From positions 1-45,814 of the forward strand of contig CACYYO010000010.1 of NCBI GenBank assembly GCA_902778645.1: DNA of 45,814 nucleotides, read 5' to 3'. This stretch comes from an uncultured Rhodospirillales bacterium. GTDB taxonomy: Bacteria > Pseudomonadota > Alphaproteobacteria > RF32 > CAG-239. A program made the translations under genes and the position numbers. Each line of letters begins with the position of its first letter. The stretch's first letter is position 1. The notes under the pieces were generated by a model. That model searched no databases and was not told the origin of the DNA. It worked only from the letters and a program-made list of their open reading frames with translations. Positions 17,829-27,436 of the stretch are shown one piece after another.

Positions 17829-19856
17829 CTACTCAACCGTCCAATACCGTGTTCCTAAAGCATTACGGACTGTATAAACTTGTAATTTTTTTCCGATATC
17901 ATAAATAGCCAAAGCCCCTTCATCTGAAAAATCTTTTCCCTCTATCATCAATCCGCCGTGTTTCATTAAGACGATTTTATTTTTATAAACACAACTTTTT
18001 TTATCACACACCAAGGGTAAAACATTAACATCAGTCATTTTCCCTTGATAAATAGATCTCAATTTTTTTCGTTGATTTTCAGTCAAAGAGGCTAAGGCCA
18101 ACTTCTCTGACCACATTTGTTTCGTAAAATAATTACCTCGATTGGGCAAAATAACCATTCGTCCCTGATTATTCTTAACTGCAAAACTTTTTGCTCCGGC
18201 ATCGGTTAAAACATCAGGGAATTTCACCGTTAAAATCGACAGATACCCAAGCAAAATAAGCAACCACCCCCAATGACGCCACTTGCTTTGCCAAATTGCC
18301 AACCACAAACCACCGAAAACAATCAACATCAATCCCCATGACGGCATAGAAACAACCTGATAGGATGCATGAGGTAAATGTGCAACATAATCAGTAATTT
18401 GATTCACCTGCGCTATTCCTTGACCGACGATCCATAAAGAAATTTTCTCGAGCCCTAACGGCCATAATAAGAGACTGAATAACACCGCCGGCATAATCCA
18501 CAACGCAATAATCGGTCCGGCAAGCAAATTTGCCAAACTGGTATAAAGCGAAATTCGATTAAAATGATAAATAACAAACGGTAATGTTGCCATACTGGCG
18601 ACAAAGTCAGCCACCACAATCCCGACTAAATAGAGGACGATTGTTTTACACAAACCATAAATACTTTTATATCGCTGCGATTGAGAAGAAAAACTTACAT
18701 GTTTCTCATAAAAAGCAACTAACATAATCACGGCCGCAAATGACATTTGAAAACCGGCACTGATTATCATCTGCGGTTCAAAAATAAGCAAAATCAGACC
18801 TGCCCAGGCAACCATTCGCATGGAAATAGCACGTCTTCCGACCAGAATGCCGCATAAGACCAAGGTTGTCATAATAAATGCCCGTTGCGTCGAAATTTGC
18901 CACCCAGAAATAACCAGATATATAAAGCTCATCAAAATAGCCACAACCGCTGCAATTTTTTTTGTATCATAGCGTAATGCAATCGCCGGAAAATATGACG
19001 CAATTGACCTCACCAACCAAAACATTAATCCGGCCAACATACCCATATGTAAACCGGAAATAGCCAAGAAATGTGCCAAACCGGCATCTCGATATGCTTC
19101 TGTTTGCTGAACGCTTATACGACCACGCTCGCCGGCAATAACCGCCGCGGCAACGCCGGCCGTCTCCGGAGGTAAAACGGCATAAATTTTCGTAACCAAT
19201 GCTTGTCGGATACGTTCAATTTTGGGGAGAAAATAACCAGCCCTTATACCAATCTCGGAACACGCAATGCGATGCACGGAAACATCACTGTACCCCGTCC
19301 CCTTAATACCCTGAAAAAATTGCTGACGATTGAATTGATAGCCGTTAATCATATTGGGCATCATCAACGGGCGCAAGCTGGCAACCAACTCCACACAATC
19401 GCCGCTCCCGATATCCTCTGCGGATTGCATTAAGGTAATACGGTACGCCCCGGCTAAAGGTTGATCATCAAAATCACGCAAATGAGTCATCAATAAATAT
19501 CGCCGTCCGCGATAAGTATACCCACTGCTCGTCACATAACCTTTGAGATATGAGACCAGTTCATTTTTTAATAACGGCACATGATGAATATGATAAGCTC
19601 TGGCTTGGATGTTAACAAACCCCAAAACAAAAATGGCCGCCCAACTTATCACCATGAGTGCTGAAACATTTTGTCGCCACAGATATGCGGCAATAATCAA
19701 AGTCTCAACAACTGCTAACGACCACCAAATCGACGGTTCAAACCTTAAGCTGAAATAACTCAAAATACCTGCAGCGAAAACAACCGGATACCATAAAAAG
19801 ATCCGTTCTTGTTCTTTTTCCAGAATCTTATTCAGTTCATAACGGAAAACCGACAT
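17829..19856 (-). CDS. comEC: ComEC/Rec2-family competence membrane channel protein
   Basis: 675 residues. An N-terminal DUF4131-type region (membrane helices plus a beta domain, about 20-200) is followed by the polytopic Competence domain with its signature HFLAISGLHMG (263-272). The C-terminal part after about 530 is short and lacks a clear metallo-beta-lactamase motif set, so this is the two-domain version. ComEC forms the inner-membrane channel for single-stranded DNA uptake. No other competence gene is present in the window. It follows mrp with an 18-bp gap. A T-rich tract lies downstream, but I see no convincing terminator hairpin. Confidence 0.9.
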   Translation of the reverse strand: MSVFRYELNKILEKEQERIFLWYPVVFAAGILSYFSLRFEPSIWWSLAVVETLIIAAYLWRQNVSALMVISWAAIFVLGFVNIQARAYHIHHVPLLKNELVSYLKGYVTSSGYTYRGRRYLLMTHLRDFDDQPLAGAYRITLMQSAEDIGSGDCVELVASLRPLMMPNMINGYQFNRQQFFQGIKGTGYSDVSVHRIACSEIGIRAGYFLPKIERIRQALVTKIYAVLPPETAGVAAAVIAGERGRISVQQTEAYRDAGLAHFLAISGLHMGMLAGLMFWLVRSIASYFPAIALRYDTKKIAAVVAILMSFIYLVISGWQISTQRAFIMTTLVLCGILVGRRAISMRMVAWAGLILLIFEPQMIISAGFQMSFAAVIMLVAFYEKHVSFSSQSQRYKSIYGLCKTIVLYLVGIVVADFVASMATLPFVIYHFNRISLYTSLANLLAGPIIALWIMPAVLFSLLLWPLGLEKISLWIVGQGIAQVNQITDYVAHLPHASYQVVSMPSWGLMLIVFGGLWLAIWQSKWRHWGWLLILLGYLSILTVKFPDVLTDAGAKSFAVKNNQGRMVILPNRGNYFTKQMWSEKLALASLTENQRKKLRSIYQGKMTDVNVLPLVCDKKSCVYKNKIVLMKHGGLMIEGKDFSDEGALAIYDIGKKLQVYTVRNALGTRYWTVE

Positions 19857-19874
19857 TTTATTTATTCTCTTTGC

Positions 19875-20855
19875 TTACAGTTGCTCCGCAATTTTTTTAT
19901 AAGCCAAAGCATATTCGCTGTTCGGATGAGCATGAACAATCGGTATCCCCCGATCAGCAGTTTCTCGAATGGCGATGTGTAAAGGGATTTCACCCAAAAA
20001 CCGCTCTCCCATCTGCCCTGCTGTAATCTGAGCACCGGCATGACCGAAAATATCAGCGCGCGTTCCGCACTTTTCACAAATATAATAACTCATATTTTCA
20101 ACAATACCGGCAATCGGCACGCCGACCGCCTTAAACATATTAACGCCCTTAACGGCATCTATCAGAGCAATGTCCTGAGGGGTAGAAACAATGACTGCCT
20201 CATCAATTTTCATCTTTTGAGAGAGGGTGATTTGAATATCACCTGTTCCCGGAGGCATATCGACCACCATAACATCAATCTCTCCCCAATTCGTATCATT
20301 AAACAATTGTCCGATAGCACCGCAGGCCTTAGCACCGCGCCAAATTAAAGGTGTATCCCGATCAATCATACTACCGATTGACATTGCTTTAATACCTAAT
20401 GCTTCAAAGGGCTCAAAATGCCTGCCGTCATAAGAAATAGCCGGTTGTTCCTCAAACCCGAGCATCGTCGGAACGGACGGACCATAAATATCCGCATCAA
20501 AAACGGCGGTCTTATACCCCAATTGAGACAGCGCCAAGGCTAAATTAACGGCTGTTGTTGACTTACCGACCCCGCCTTTTCCTGAAGCGACCGCTATAAT
20601 CTTTTTAACGGAAGGAACATTCCATTTTCCGTCATCCGGATTAAGTGAAGGAGCAACTTTATCTGCCGTAAAAACAACAAAGACTTTACGTCCTTTACCT
20701 GCCTTTGCCAATTCTTTTTGTAAATCTTCAATTTTGGGAGAGCTCTCAACATTTTTCTGCAAAGTTACAATGATCCGCTTTTCCAAAACACTGACACTGT
20801 CAATTTCTTCTGGTTTAAAATACGATTCGACAATTTTTTTAATTTTTTCTTCCAT
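19875..20855 (-). CDS. mrp: Mrp/ApbC-family iron-sulfur cluster carrier P-loop ATPase
   Basis: A 326-residue cytosolic protein. A short N-terminal DUF59-type region is followed by the deviant Walker A GKGGVGKS (92-99), FDADIYGPSVP, VVDMPPGTGD and NMSYYICEKCG with the cluster-bridging Cys260 and Cys263. Mrp/NBP35 proteins carry [4Fe-4S] clusters to target enzymes as dimers. AGGA eight bases before the ATG supports the start. It is divergent from hflK across a 98-bp AT-rich gap. Confidence 0.96.
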   Translation of the reverse strand: MEEKIKKIVESYFKPEEIDSVSVLEKRIIVTLQKNVESSPKIEDLQKELAKAGKGRKVFVVFTADKVAPSLNPDDGKWNVPSVKKIIAVASGKGGVGKSTTAVNLALALSQLGYKTAVFDADIYGPSVPTMLGFEEQPAISYDGRHFEPFEALGIKAMSIGSMIDRDTPLIWRGAKACGAIGQLFNDTNWGEIDVMVVDMPPGTGDIQITLSQKMKIDEAVIVSTPQDIALIDAVKGVNMFKAVGVPIAGIVENMSYYICEKCGTRADIFGHAGAQITAGQMGERFLGEIPLHIAIRETADRGIPIVHAHPNSEYALAYKKIAEQL

Positions 20856-20953
20856 TTTGTTTTCCTGTTAATAACCTCTGACAAAAATTGTTTTGTAAAT
20901 ATAATTATATTATATATGTAAACAACGCAATACAAATATTGAAAGGTGCACAA

Positions 20954-21991
20954 ATGGCAAAAGACAATGGTCCTTGGGGGAAGAATGAAAATATAAGCCC
21001 TTGGGGAGAAAGCAGCGAAAAATTAAATAAACCGAAAGTAGTTGATTTTTCAACCATAGAACATCTTAAAAATGATGATGGTTTTGATTTCAAACCGGGG
21101 TTAATTATCTTGATTGCTCTGATTCTATGGATGCTCTCCGGTTTTTATCAAATTCAGCCCAGCGAACAAGGCGTTGTCACACGTTTTGGTGCCTATATAA
21201 CCACGACCGACGCCGGTCTGCACTACCATCTGCCCTACCCGATTGAAAACGTCGTTAAAGTCAATACCACACGGGAACGCAGTATCAATCTCGGTATTAT
21301 GGAAGATCAACGCAATAAAATGCAATCTTTTACCGAAAGTCATATGCTCACCGGCGATGAAAATATTGTTGATATTAACTTGACCATCGTATGGCGTATC
21401 AGTAACGCCAAAGATTATCTCTTCAGCATGCGCAGCCCTGATACAACCGTTCAAGTTGCCGCTCAGTCTGTTTTAAGAGAAATTGTCGGACAATCCGAAA
21501 TGCAACCGATTATCACCGGTGATCGAGGCAAAGTTGAAGATGAAACAAAAGAAGAACTGCAAAAAGTCTTAAATGAATTCCAATCCGGCATCGAGATTGT
21601 CCGTGTCAAATTACAAAAAGCTGACCCGCCGCAACAAGTCGTTGATGCCTTTAATGAAGTACAACGTGCCAAAGCCGATATGGAAAGATTCAAAAATGAG
21701 GCTGAAGCTTATCGCAACGAAATCATTCCGCAAGCCCGTGGTGAAGCTGCTCAAAAACTGCAAGACGCGGAGGCATATCAAGCCGCGGTTGTCAACAAAG
21801 CAAAGGGTGAAGCCGAACGTTTTAATTCTGTATATAAAGCCTACACACAAGGCAAAGACGTAACGGCCACCAGAATGTATTTGGAAACCATGGAAAACAT
21901 TATGAATAATTCGCACAAAATTATTCTCGATTCTTCTGCAAAGGGGAACAATGTGCTACCGCTACTGCCGCTCAATACGAACAAACAATAG
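20954..21991 (+). CDS. hflK: HflK, SPFH-family regulator of FtsH
   Basis: 346 residues from the ATG at 20954, which has AAAGGTG upstream; an ATG at 20888 in the same frame is rejected. The N-terminus has two PWG motifs, followed by a membrane helix (GLIILIALILWMLSGF) and the SPFH/band-7 domain (PSEQGVVTRFGAYITTTDAGLHY). A coiled, Ala/Glu-rich region follows. With HflC it forms the periplasmic cage around FtsH that controls membrane-protein proteolysis. It is the first gene of the hflK-hflC-degP-holC operon. Confidence 0.96.
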   Translation: MAKDNGPWGKNENISPWGESSEKLNKPKVVDFSTIEHLKNDDGFDFKPGLIILIALILWMLSGFYQIQPSEQGVVTRFGAYITTTDAGLHYHLPYPIENVVKVNTTRERSINLGIMEDQRNKMQSFTESHMLTGDENIVDINLTIVWRISNAKDYLFSMRSPDTTVQVAAQSVLREIVGQSEMQPIITGDRGKVEDETKEELQKVLNEFQSGIEIVRVKLQKADPPQQVVDAFNEVQRAKADMERFKNEAEAYRNEIIPQARGEAAQKLQDAEAYQAAVVNKAKGEAERFNSVYKAYTQGKDVTATRMYLETMENIMNNSHKIILDSSAKGNNVLPLLPLNTNKQ

Positions 21992-22001
21992 GAGAAAGAT
22001 G

Positions 22002-22886
22002 ATGCGTTCTAATATTAAATACTATTTCGCCGCTGTCGGCTTGATTGCTTTGTTTGTCCTACTCAACTCGGTATATATCGTTAATCAGGCGGAACAAGCC
22101 ATTGTTCTGCAGTTTGGGGAACCTAAACAGGTTGTTAAGGACCCCGGATTGAAATTTAAGGTTCCGTTTATCCAAAATGTTGTTTTTTATGACATGCGGC
22201 TCTTAAACTTAGATCCTCCGGCACAAGAGATTGTTTTAAATGATAAAAAACGTCTTGATGTTGATAGTTTTACCCGTTATCAGATTGTTAATCCGCTCAA
22301 ATTCTACCAAACCGTTCGCACCGAAGAACAAGCTCAAAGTAAATTGGCAGAAATTGTCAATTCATCGGTGCGCAAAATTTTAGGTAAAATCACATTACAA
22401 GAATTACTCTCCGAACAACGGACACATATCATGCAAGACATCAGCAAAGCCGTAAAAGTTGATGCCCAGCAAATCGGTGTCAGTGTTGCCGACGTCCGTA
22501 TTCGTCGTGCCGATTTACCGTTGGAAGTTCTGCAAGCTATCAACGCTCGTATGAAAACCGAGCGTGAGCGTGATGCCAAAGAATTTCGCGCCAAAGGTCA
22601 GCAACAAGCACAACAGATTCGCGCCGCAGCAGAAAAAGAGAAAACCATCATTATCGCTGAAGCCGAAAAACAAGCGCAAATTAAAAGAGGTGAAGGCGAC
22701 AAAGAAGCCATTAAAATCTGGAATGATGCCGCCAATCAGGATAAAGCATTTTTTGAATTTTATCGTTCTTTGCAAGCATACAGAAAATCTCTGAGTGATG
22801 GTGAAGCCTCCATGATTTTATCACCGGAATCAGACTTTTTCAAATACTTCCGCAAATCTCTTAAAATCGGGAAGGAAAATAACTAA
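22002..22886 (+). CDS. hflC: HflC, SPFH-family regulator of FtsH
   Basis: About 294 residues. One membrane helix (YYFAAVGLIALFVLLNSVYIV) precedes a SPFH domain (AEQAIVLQFGEPKQVV) and a helical region that ends YFRKSLKIGKENN. Two adjacent ATGs (21999 and 22002) follow GGAG; the second has the better seven-base spacing. It starts 10 bp after hflK, and its stop overlaps the degP start (TAATG). Confidence 0.95.
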   Translation: MRSNIKYYFAAVGLIALFVLLNSVYIVNQAEQAIVLQFGEPKQVVKDPGLKFKVPFIQNVVFYDMRLLNLDPPAQEIVLNDKKRLDVDSFTRYQIVNPLKFYQTVRTEEQAQSKLAEIVNSSVRKILGKITLQELLSEQRTHIMQDISKAVKVDAQQIGVSVADVRIRRADLPLEVLQAINARMKTERERDAKEFRAKGQQQAQQIRAAAEKEKTIIIAEAEKQAQIKRGEGDKEAIKIWNDAANQDKAFFEFYRSLQAYRKSLSDGEASMILSPESDFFKYFRKSLKIGKENN

Positions 22887-24235
22887 TGCGCAAACTTAAC
22901 TTTTGTGTTTTAGGAGCAGTAACGATACTGTCAACTGTTTCTGCGCAAGCACAATCCACACTGCCCTCATTTGCTGATTTAATTGAAAAAGTACAACCAT
23001 CTGTCGTCAACATTTCCACCACCACCCTCAGTGAGGAAGGAAACAATGATATAGCCCCCGAGAGTGAAACCCTCGGCTCCGGATTCATCATCAGTACAGA
23101 CGGATATATTGTCACCAATCAACATGTGATTGATCATGCCAAAGTAATTAACGTAACCTTGTATAATAACGAAAAAAACGAAGCCGCAATTATCGGAAAA
23201 GACGAGAAAACGGATTTAGCCGTTCTCAAAATTGAAACTTCAACGGCACTGACACCGATTACATTCGGTGATTCCGATACCTTACGTGTCGGTGATTGGG
23301 TCTTAGCCATTGGCAATCCGTTCGGATTAGGAAGCAGTGTAACAGCCGGTATCGTTTCTGCCAAGGAAAGAGATATTGAATCCGGCCCTTATGATAATTT
23401 TATCCAAACTGACGCCGCTATTAACCAGGGGAATTCAGGCGGTCCTATGTTCAATCAAAAGGGAGAAGTAATCGGTGTGAACAGCGCTATTTTTTCCACA
23501 ACCGGCAACGCCATGGGCGTAGGTTTCGCAATGCCTTCAAAAATGGCTCAATGGGTTATTAATCAACTCAAACAAAAAGGGAAAGTCACACGCGGATGGA
23601 TCGGTATTAGCATACAACCGGCAGCTCAACCGGATAAAGGGATTTTAATTTCCCGCATTACTGAAGATTCTCCGGCCCAAAAAGCAGGATTACAAGCCGG
23701 TGATATTATAAGCAAATTCAACACAGTACCGCTTACTTCAGCAACCAATTTATCACGAATCATTGCCGAAAGCGCTATTGATGAACCTTTGAATTTTGAA
23801 GTTTTGCGTAATGAAGAAACCCTAAACATTCAGGTTCGCGCTGCTGAAATGCCGGAAGATATAAACGAAGCTCAGAATAAAGAAACGACTTCTCTGCAAA
23901 CCGAAAACACAACTGATAAAGAACCGCCTTCAGCTGTTAAAGCCTCATTGGGATTAGAAATTAGCAATCTCACCAAAGAATTGGCAAACCAATATAACCT
24001 TCCGCCGCAAGCACATGGTGTTGTAATTACCGCAATGGACGGTGAATCTGATGCCTCGGATAAAGGCTTACAAATTGGTAATTTAATCACCCACGTTGAT
24101 AAAAAAGAAGTATTGGACACCTCAAGCTTTTATGACTATATCAAAGAAGCTCAAAATGAGCATAACCGCCCTGTCCTGCTAACCATTCAAAATGCTGAAA
24201 CAGAGCATTTTGTCGCCATAAAGTTGAAAAAATGA
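22886..24235 (+). CDS. degP: periplasmic serine protease/chaperone DegP (HtrA family)
   Basis: 449 residues with a signal peptide cleaved after about AQA (residue 22). The trypsin-like triad is His80 (VTNQHVID), Asp110 (KTDLAVLK) and Ser184 (QGNSGGPM). Two PDZ domains follow: about 255-335 (GWIGISIQPAA...LQAGDII) and about 355-445 (SLGLEISNLTKEL...LQIGNLITHVD). It degrades or refolds misfolded envelope proteins. Its place after hflKC is a common arrangement. Overlaps of one base with hflC and four bases with holC show coupled translation. I cannot separate DegP from DegQ by sequence alone. Confidence 0.95.
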   Translation: MRKLNFCVLGAVTILSTVSAQAQSTLPSFADLIEKVQPSVVNISTTTLSEEGNNDIAPESETLGSGFIISTDGYIVTNQHVIDHAKVINVTLYNNEKNEAAIIGKDEKTDLAVLKIETSTALTPITFGDSDTLRVGDWVLAIGNPFGLGSSVTAGIVSAKERDIESGPYDNFIQTDAAINQGNSGGPMFNQKGEVIGVNSAIFSTTGNAMGVGFAMPSKMAQWVINQLKQKGKVTRGWIGISIQPAAQPDKGILISRITEDSPAQKAGLQAGDIISKFNTVPLTSATNLSRIIAESAIDEPLNFEVLRNEETLNIQVRAAEMPEDINEAQNKETTSLQTENTTDKEPPSAVKASLGLEISNLTKELANQYNLPPQAHGVVITAMDGESDASDKGLQIGNLITHVDKKEVLDTSSFYDYIKEAQNEHNRPVLLTIQNAETEHFVAIKLKK

Positions 24236-24687
24236 GCCAGATTGATTTTTACCATTTGCAAAAACAAAGCTTAGAACAAGTCCTACCCAAACTTGTCGAA
24301 AAGGCTTATGCAACCGGCAAACATATCAAAATAAAAGTCGGCAACGACGCTCGTGTTGAATTTATTAATGCTGCTCTGTGGACATACGATGACGAAGCTT
24401 TTTTACCCCACGGCACAAAAAAAGACGGCTTTGCCAAAGAGCAACCTATTTGGATAAGTGCCGAAGATGACAACCCCAATCAGGCAGATATGTTGTTTTT
24501 AGTGGATGGTGCTGATATAGAGTTAGCTCAAGCCGAACAATTTACAAGAATTTTCAATATCTTTGATGGCAATGATGAACATGCTCTTCAACAAGCCCGC
24601 ACATTTTGGAAAAATATTTCAGCTACGAATAACAGCAAAAATTATTTTCAGCAGGATGAAAACGGCCATTGGCACAAAAAAAATTAG
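24232..24687 (+). CDS. holC: DNA polymerase III chi subunit
   Basis: 151 residues starting MSQIDFYHLQKQSLEQVLPKLVEKAYATG, typical of HolC. Other family features are AALWTYDDEAFLPHG and PIWISAEDDNPNQADMLFLVDG. Chi links the clamp loader to SSB. It overlaps degP by four bases (ATGA) and closes the hflK operon, so DNA replication and envelope stress genes share a transcript. Confidence 0.92.
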   Translation: MSQIDFYHLQKQSLEQVLPKLVEKAYATGKHIKIKVGNDARVEFINAALWTYDDEAFLPHGTKKDGFAKEQPIWISAEDDNPNQADMLFLVDGADIELAQAEQFTRIFNIFDGNDEHALQQARTFWKNISATNNSKNYFQQDENGHWHKKN

Positions 24688-24688
24688 T

Positions 24689-24723
24689 AAAAAAGCAGCT
24701 TAGGAACCCCAAGCTGCTTTTTT
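24689..24723. terminator. bidirectional terminator between holC and the 24729 gene
   Basis: AAAAAGCAGCTT (24690-24701) pairs with AAGCTGCTTTTT (24711-24722) around AGGAACCCC. It ends the rightward hflK operon and the convergent leftward gene. Confidence 0.9.
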
Positions 24724-24728
24724 ATTAA

Positions 24729-25187
24729 TTACAATCGATGTACAATAACAGGCCGAATATAGGCCATATAACCGGGACTCACATGACGCACATCCCAATC
24801 ATAAAGATTGACAATTTTCGGAGTCGTCGATTGAACCCAAAAGCAATCCTCGCTCCAAGGAAGCTTCTTAGCTTCACGGAGACGAGCATTAATGAGAGTT
24901 TTGTTAACAAAAACCTCATGCATCAAATCCGAAGTGGGCTCAATAGAAACAATACCTCTACTCGCCAACAATGCAAGCATTTCATGAGAATAAAAATTTG
25001 CATTTTCTCTATGTCCGAAACGGACCAGAAAACTATCACCATAAACAATGTCTCCATCTGCGAAAAGGACAACAGATTTCAACTGTTTACTCGGATCGAT
25101 CGTCATAGAAACGACATCACCTTCATACCAAAACATACCAGGCTTAACCCAGCGTACATTGTGTTTTCTTAACTCAAATTCTCCCAT
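24729..25187 (-). CDS. uncharacterised protein, paralogue of the 17223-17708 gene
   Basis: 152 residues, no signal peptide. Motifs shared in order with the 161-residue protein at 17223: VKPGMFWYE (14-22), LKSVVLF, DIVYGDSFL, YSHEM (66-70), W.....FW..(S)T, and IRPVIV at the end. The same context occurs twice: a single leftward gene directly beyond a shared bidirectional terminator. This suggests a dispersed family of single-gene units. No clear ribosome site precedes the ATG. I cannot assign a function. Confidence 0.7.
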   Translation of the reverse strand: MGEFELRKHNVRWVKPGMFWYEGDVVSMTIDPSKQLKSVVLFADGDIVYGDSFLVRFGHRENANFYSHEMLALLASRGIVSIEPTSDLMHEVFVNKTLINARLREAKKLPWSEDCFWVQSTTPKIVNLYDWDVRHVSPGYMAYIRPVIVHRL

Positions 25188-25253
25188 AGCTAATTATACT
25201 TTAATAATAACAATATCCTATACACTACTACATAAAAAACTACCAAAAATCAA

Positions 25254-25290
25254 TAAAAAAATTGCCTTCAGATCACTAAAGGCAATTTTT
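25254..25290 (-). terminator. terminator downstream of the DegT-family aminotransferase
   Basis: ATTGCCTT (25261-25268) pairs with AAGGCAAT (25279-25286) around CAGATCACTA, with A and T runs outside. Read leftward it follows the stop at 25311 by about 20 bp. Confidence 0.85.
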
Positions 25291-25310
25291 GTTCAAACAA
25301 CTCAAATAAA

Positions 25311-26471
25311 CTAAGCAGCTTTATTCATCTTAGACGCAGCAAATTCGTTCATTTTAGAAATGACATAATCCAAATCTTCATTGTCCAGATATGGTGTCAT
25401 CGGAATAGAAAGAACTGTCTTAGACAATTTCTCGCAAACCGGAAGTTGACGTGTATTCCACTTTGCATAAGCTGTCTGTGTATGAACAGGACGCGGATAA
25501 TATGCGCCGCAAGGAATACCATTCTCCTTCAAATAAGCCATTAACTCATCACGATCATCACAGTTAATTGTGTAGAGCGCATAAGCGGATTGGCAATTAG
25601 GCAAAATTTGTTGCTTACGATAATAATTGCTGAGTTCATTATCATAGCGGCTGGCGACACGATAACGATCTTTTAATTCCTGATCAAATACTTTTAATTT
25701 TTGCAAAACGACTGCCGCCTGGAAAGTATTCATACGCCCTGTCATACCCAAACGAACATTGTCATAATGATCTTCAGGGCTCATTCCATGAACACGGCAA
25801 GATTGAACTAAAGCATTTTCGTCATCCGTATGAGAGAACACAGCACCACCATCACCATAACAAGCTAACGGTTTGGTCGGATAGAAAGAAGTTGCTGTCA
25901 TATCAGCAATAGATCCTGCTTTCTTTCCATGGTAAACAGAACCATAAGACTGGCAAGAATCTGACAAAACTTTCATACCGTTTTTATGAGCAATTTCGAT
26001 AATAGCATCATAATCACAAGGAGAACCGAAAATATCAACCGGAATAACAGCTTTCAAGTTCAATTTCCCTTCTGCCTTAACCTCTTGAATGGCACGTTCC
26101 AAATCTTTCGGATCCATATTGTATGTATTGGGATCAGAATCAACAAAGATAGGCGTTGCACCGAGCAAAACAGGAGCTTCTGCCGAAGCAACAAAGGTGA
26201 AAGAAGAAACAAATACGGCATCACCGGACTGAACGCCCCAAGACATCAAGGCCAAAGTCAAAGCATCCGTTCCTGAACCGCAAGTTGAACAATTTTTAAC
26301 ATGAGAATATTCAGCCAAGCGAGCATCTAACTCTTTTGTTTCAGGACCTTGAGCATAACCGCCGTGATTCAAAATAGTTTTGAAAGCATTCAAAAAGTTT
26401 TCTTGACCGATAACCTTCTGAGATGTTGCACAATCAAACAAATTAATTGGTTTTGTTGGTTTTGTAGTCAT
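25311..26471 (-). CDS. DegT/DnrJ/EryC1/StrS-family PLP aminotransferase (WbpE-like)
   Basis: 386 residues, a nucleotide-sugar aminotransferase of fold type I. Seen: GSGTDAL (65-71), VSSFTFVASAEA, Asp171 in SDSCQSYGS, and the PLP lysine Lys200 in TSFYPTKPLACYGDGGA. That last motif is most like WbpE/PglE-type enzymes, which make amino sugars for surface polysaccharides or glycoproteins. It is transcribed alone with its own terminator, with no other nucleotide-sugar gene next to it. The sugar substrate is not determined. Confidence 0.9.
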   Translation of the reverse strand: MTTKPTKPINLFDCATSQKVIGQENFLNAFKTILNHGGYAQGPETKELDARLAEYSHVKNCSTCGSGTDALTLALMSWGVQSGDAVFVSSFTFVASAEAPVLLGATPIFVDSDPNTYNMDPKDLERAIQEVKAEGKLNLKAVIPVDIFGSPCDYDAIIEIAHKNGMKVLSDSCQSYGSVYHGKKAGSIADMTATSFYPTKPLACYGDGGAVFSHTDDENALVQSCRVHGMSPEDHYDNVRLGMTGRMNTFQAAVVLQKLKVFDQELKDRYRVASRYDNELSNYYRKQQILPNCQSAYALYTINCDDRDELMAYLKENGIPCGAYYPRPVHTQTAYAKWNTRQLPVCEKLSKTVLSIPMTPYLDNEDLDYVISKMNEFAASKMNKAA

Positions 26472-26594
26472 TTTATTATCCTTTTCAATATTTCAACTGC
26501 TACGGATAATAACAAAAAAAACGCGCATTGCAAAACACAAAACGTTTCCGAGTTGTAACAAATGAATAAAATTGGGTGGAAAGAATAAAATTTA

Positions 26595-26622
26595 TTGATT
26601 TAGCAAAAAATAATGTTATATT
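26595..26622 (+). promoter_or_regulatory. sigma70-type promoter of the mlaA operon
   Basis: TTGATT (26595-26600) and TATATT (26617-26622) are 16 bases apart. The predicted start lies about 25 bases before the mlaA GTG start, leaving a short leader with AAGGA. Confidence 0.55.
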
Positions 26623-26656
26623 CGTACTCAGTTTATAACTTAGAAAGGATATCCAA

Positions 26657-27409
26657 GTGCCTAATAATTATCGGCTTTGTACTGTTTTAGCAGTATTTGC
26701 ACTGGCGACAACAGCATGTACGACCACATCAGCTCAAGCCCAATCAAGCGCCTTAGAAACATACAATCGTGCTGTGTATAACTTCAACAGCCAATTTCAA
26801 AAATACATATTAAAGCCGGTTGCACGCGGATACCGCAAAATTACCAATGCCTACACACGTGAACGCATCAGTAATGCCCTATCAAATGTTAAAGAACCTA
26901 TTTTTGCCCTTAACCACTTATTACAAGGTGAACCCGTTCAATCAAGTAAAGACATTGCCCGTTTTGCTGTCAATTCAACATTAGGTTTGGCCGGAACATA
27001 CGATGTCGCCGGTCAGGGCTGGAATTTACCGAAAGCCAAAACCGGTTTCGATGATACGTTGGCAACCTGGGGCGTTGAAGATGGTCCTTTCTTTATGTTA
27101 CCTTTTGTTGGGCCGAGCACACCACGTGCCGCCATCGGTTTGGCAGGCGATTCGCTGGTTAATCCGGTTTATTGGGCAACAATTAATGACGCCAATGTTC
27201 ATGATAAAATTTATTATCCGTATATGGCTTTGAATGCTGTTTCTCTCTATGAATCCGGCATGGATGTTTTAGATGACCTGGAACGCAATTCGGTTGATTT
27301 TTATGAAACAATGAAATCAGCATACCTGCAAAACCGCAAAGGTAAAGCTGCCGATGATAATGCGGTCAGCTACGATTTTGGTATGGATGATGAAGACGAA
27401 GACTATTAA
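26657..27409 (+). CDS. mlaA: MlaA (VacJ) outer-membrane lipid-asymmetry lipoprotein
   Basis: 250 residues starting with GTG; AAGGA seven bases upstream supports it. The lipobox is ATTAC (Cys21), so it is anchored to a membrane. The family core is seen in YNRAVYNFN, ARFAVNSTLGLAGTYDVA, GFDDTLATWGVEDGPFFMLPFVGPSTPRA and DSLVNPVYW. MlaA removes phospholipids from the outer leaflet of the outer membrane and hands them to MlaC. It is the first gene of mlaA-mlaC-EF-hand; the MlaFEDB transporter is not in the window. The C-terminus is unusually acidic (GMDDEDEDY). Confidence 0.94.
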   Translation: MPNNYRLCTVLAVFALATTACTTTSAQAQSSALETYNRAVYNFNSQFQKYILKPVARGYRKITNAYTRERISNALSNVKEPIFALNHLLQGEPVQSSKDIARFAVNSTLGLAGTYDVAGQGWNLPKAKTGFDDTLATWGVEDGPFFMLPFVGPSTPRAAIGLAGDSLVNPVYWATINDANVHDKIYYPYMALNAVSLYESGMDVLDDLERNSVDFYETMKSAYLQNRKGKAADDNAVSYDFGMDDEDEDY

Positions 27410-27436
27410 CTTTGCAGACGACAAGGAGCTAAATAA

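Noticed and set aside
20888-20953. Upstream extension of hflK
   Set aside because: It covers the AT-rich promoter region; AAAGGTG precedes the ATG at 20954.
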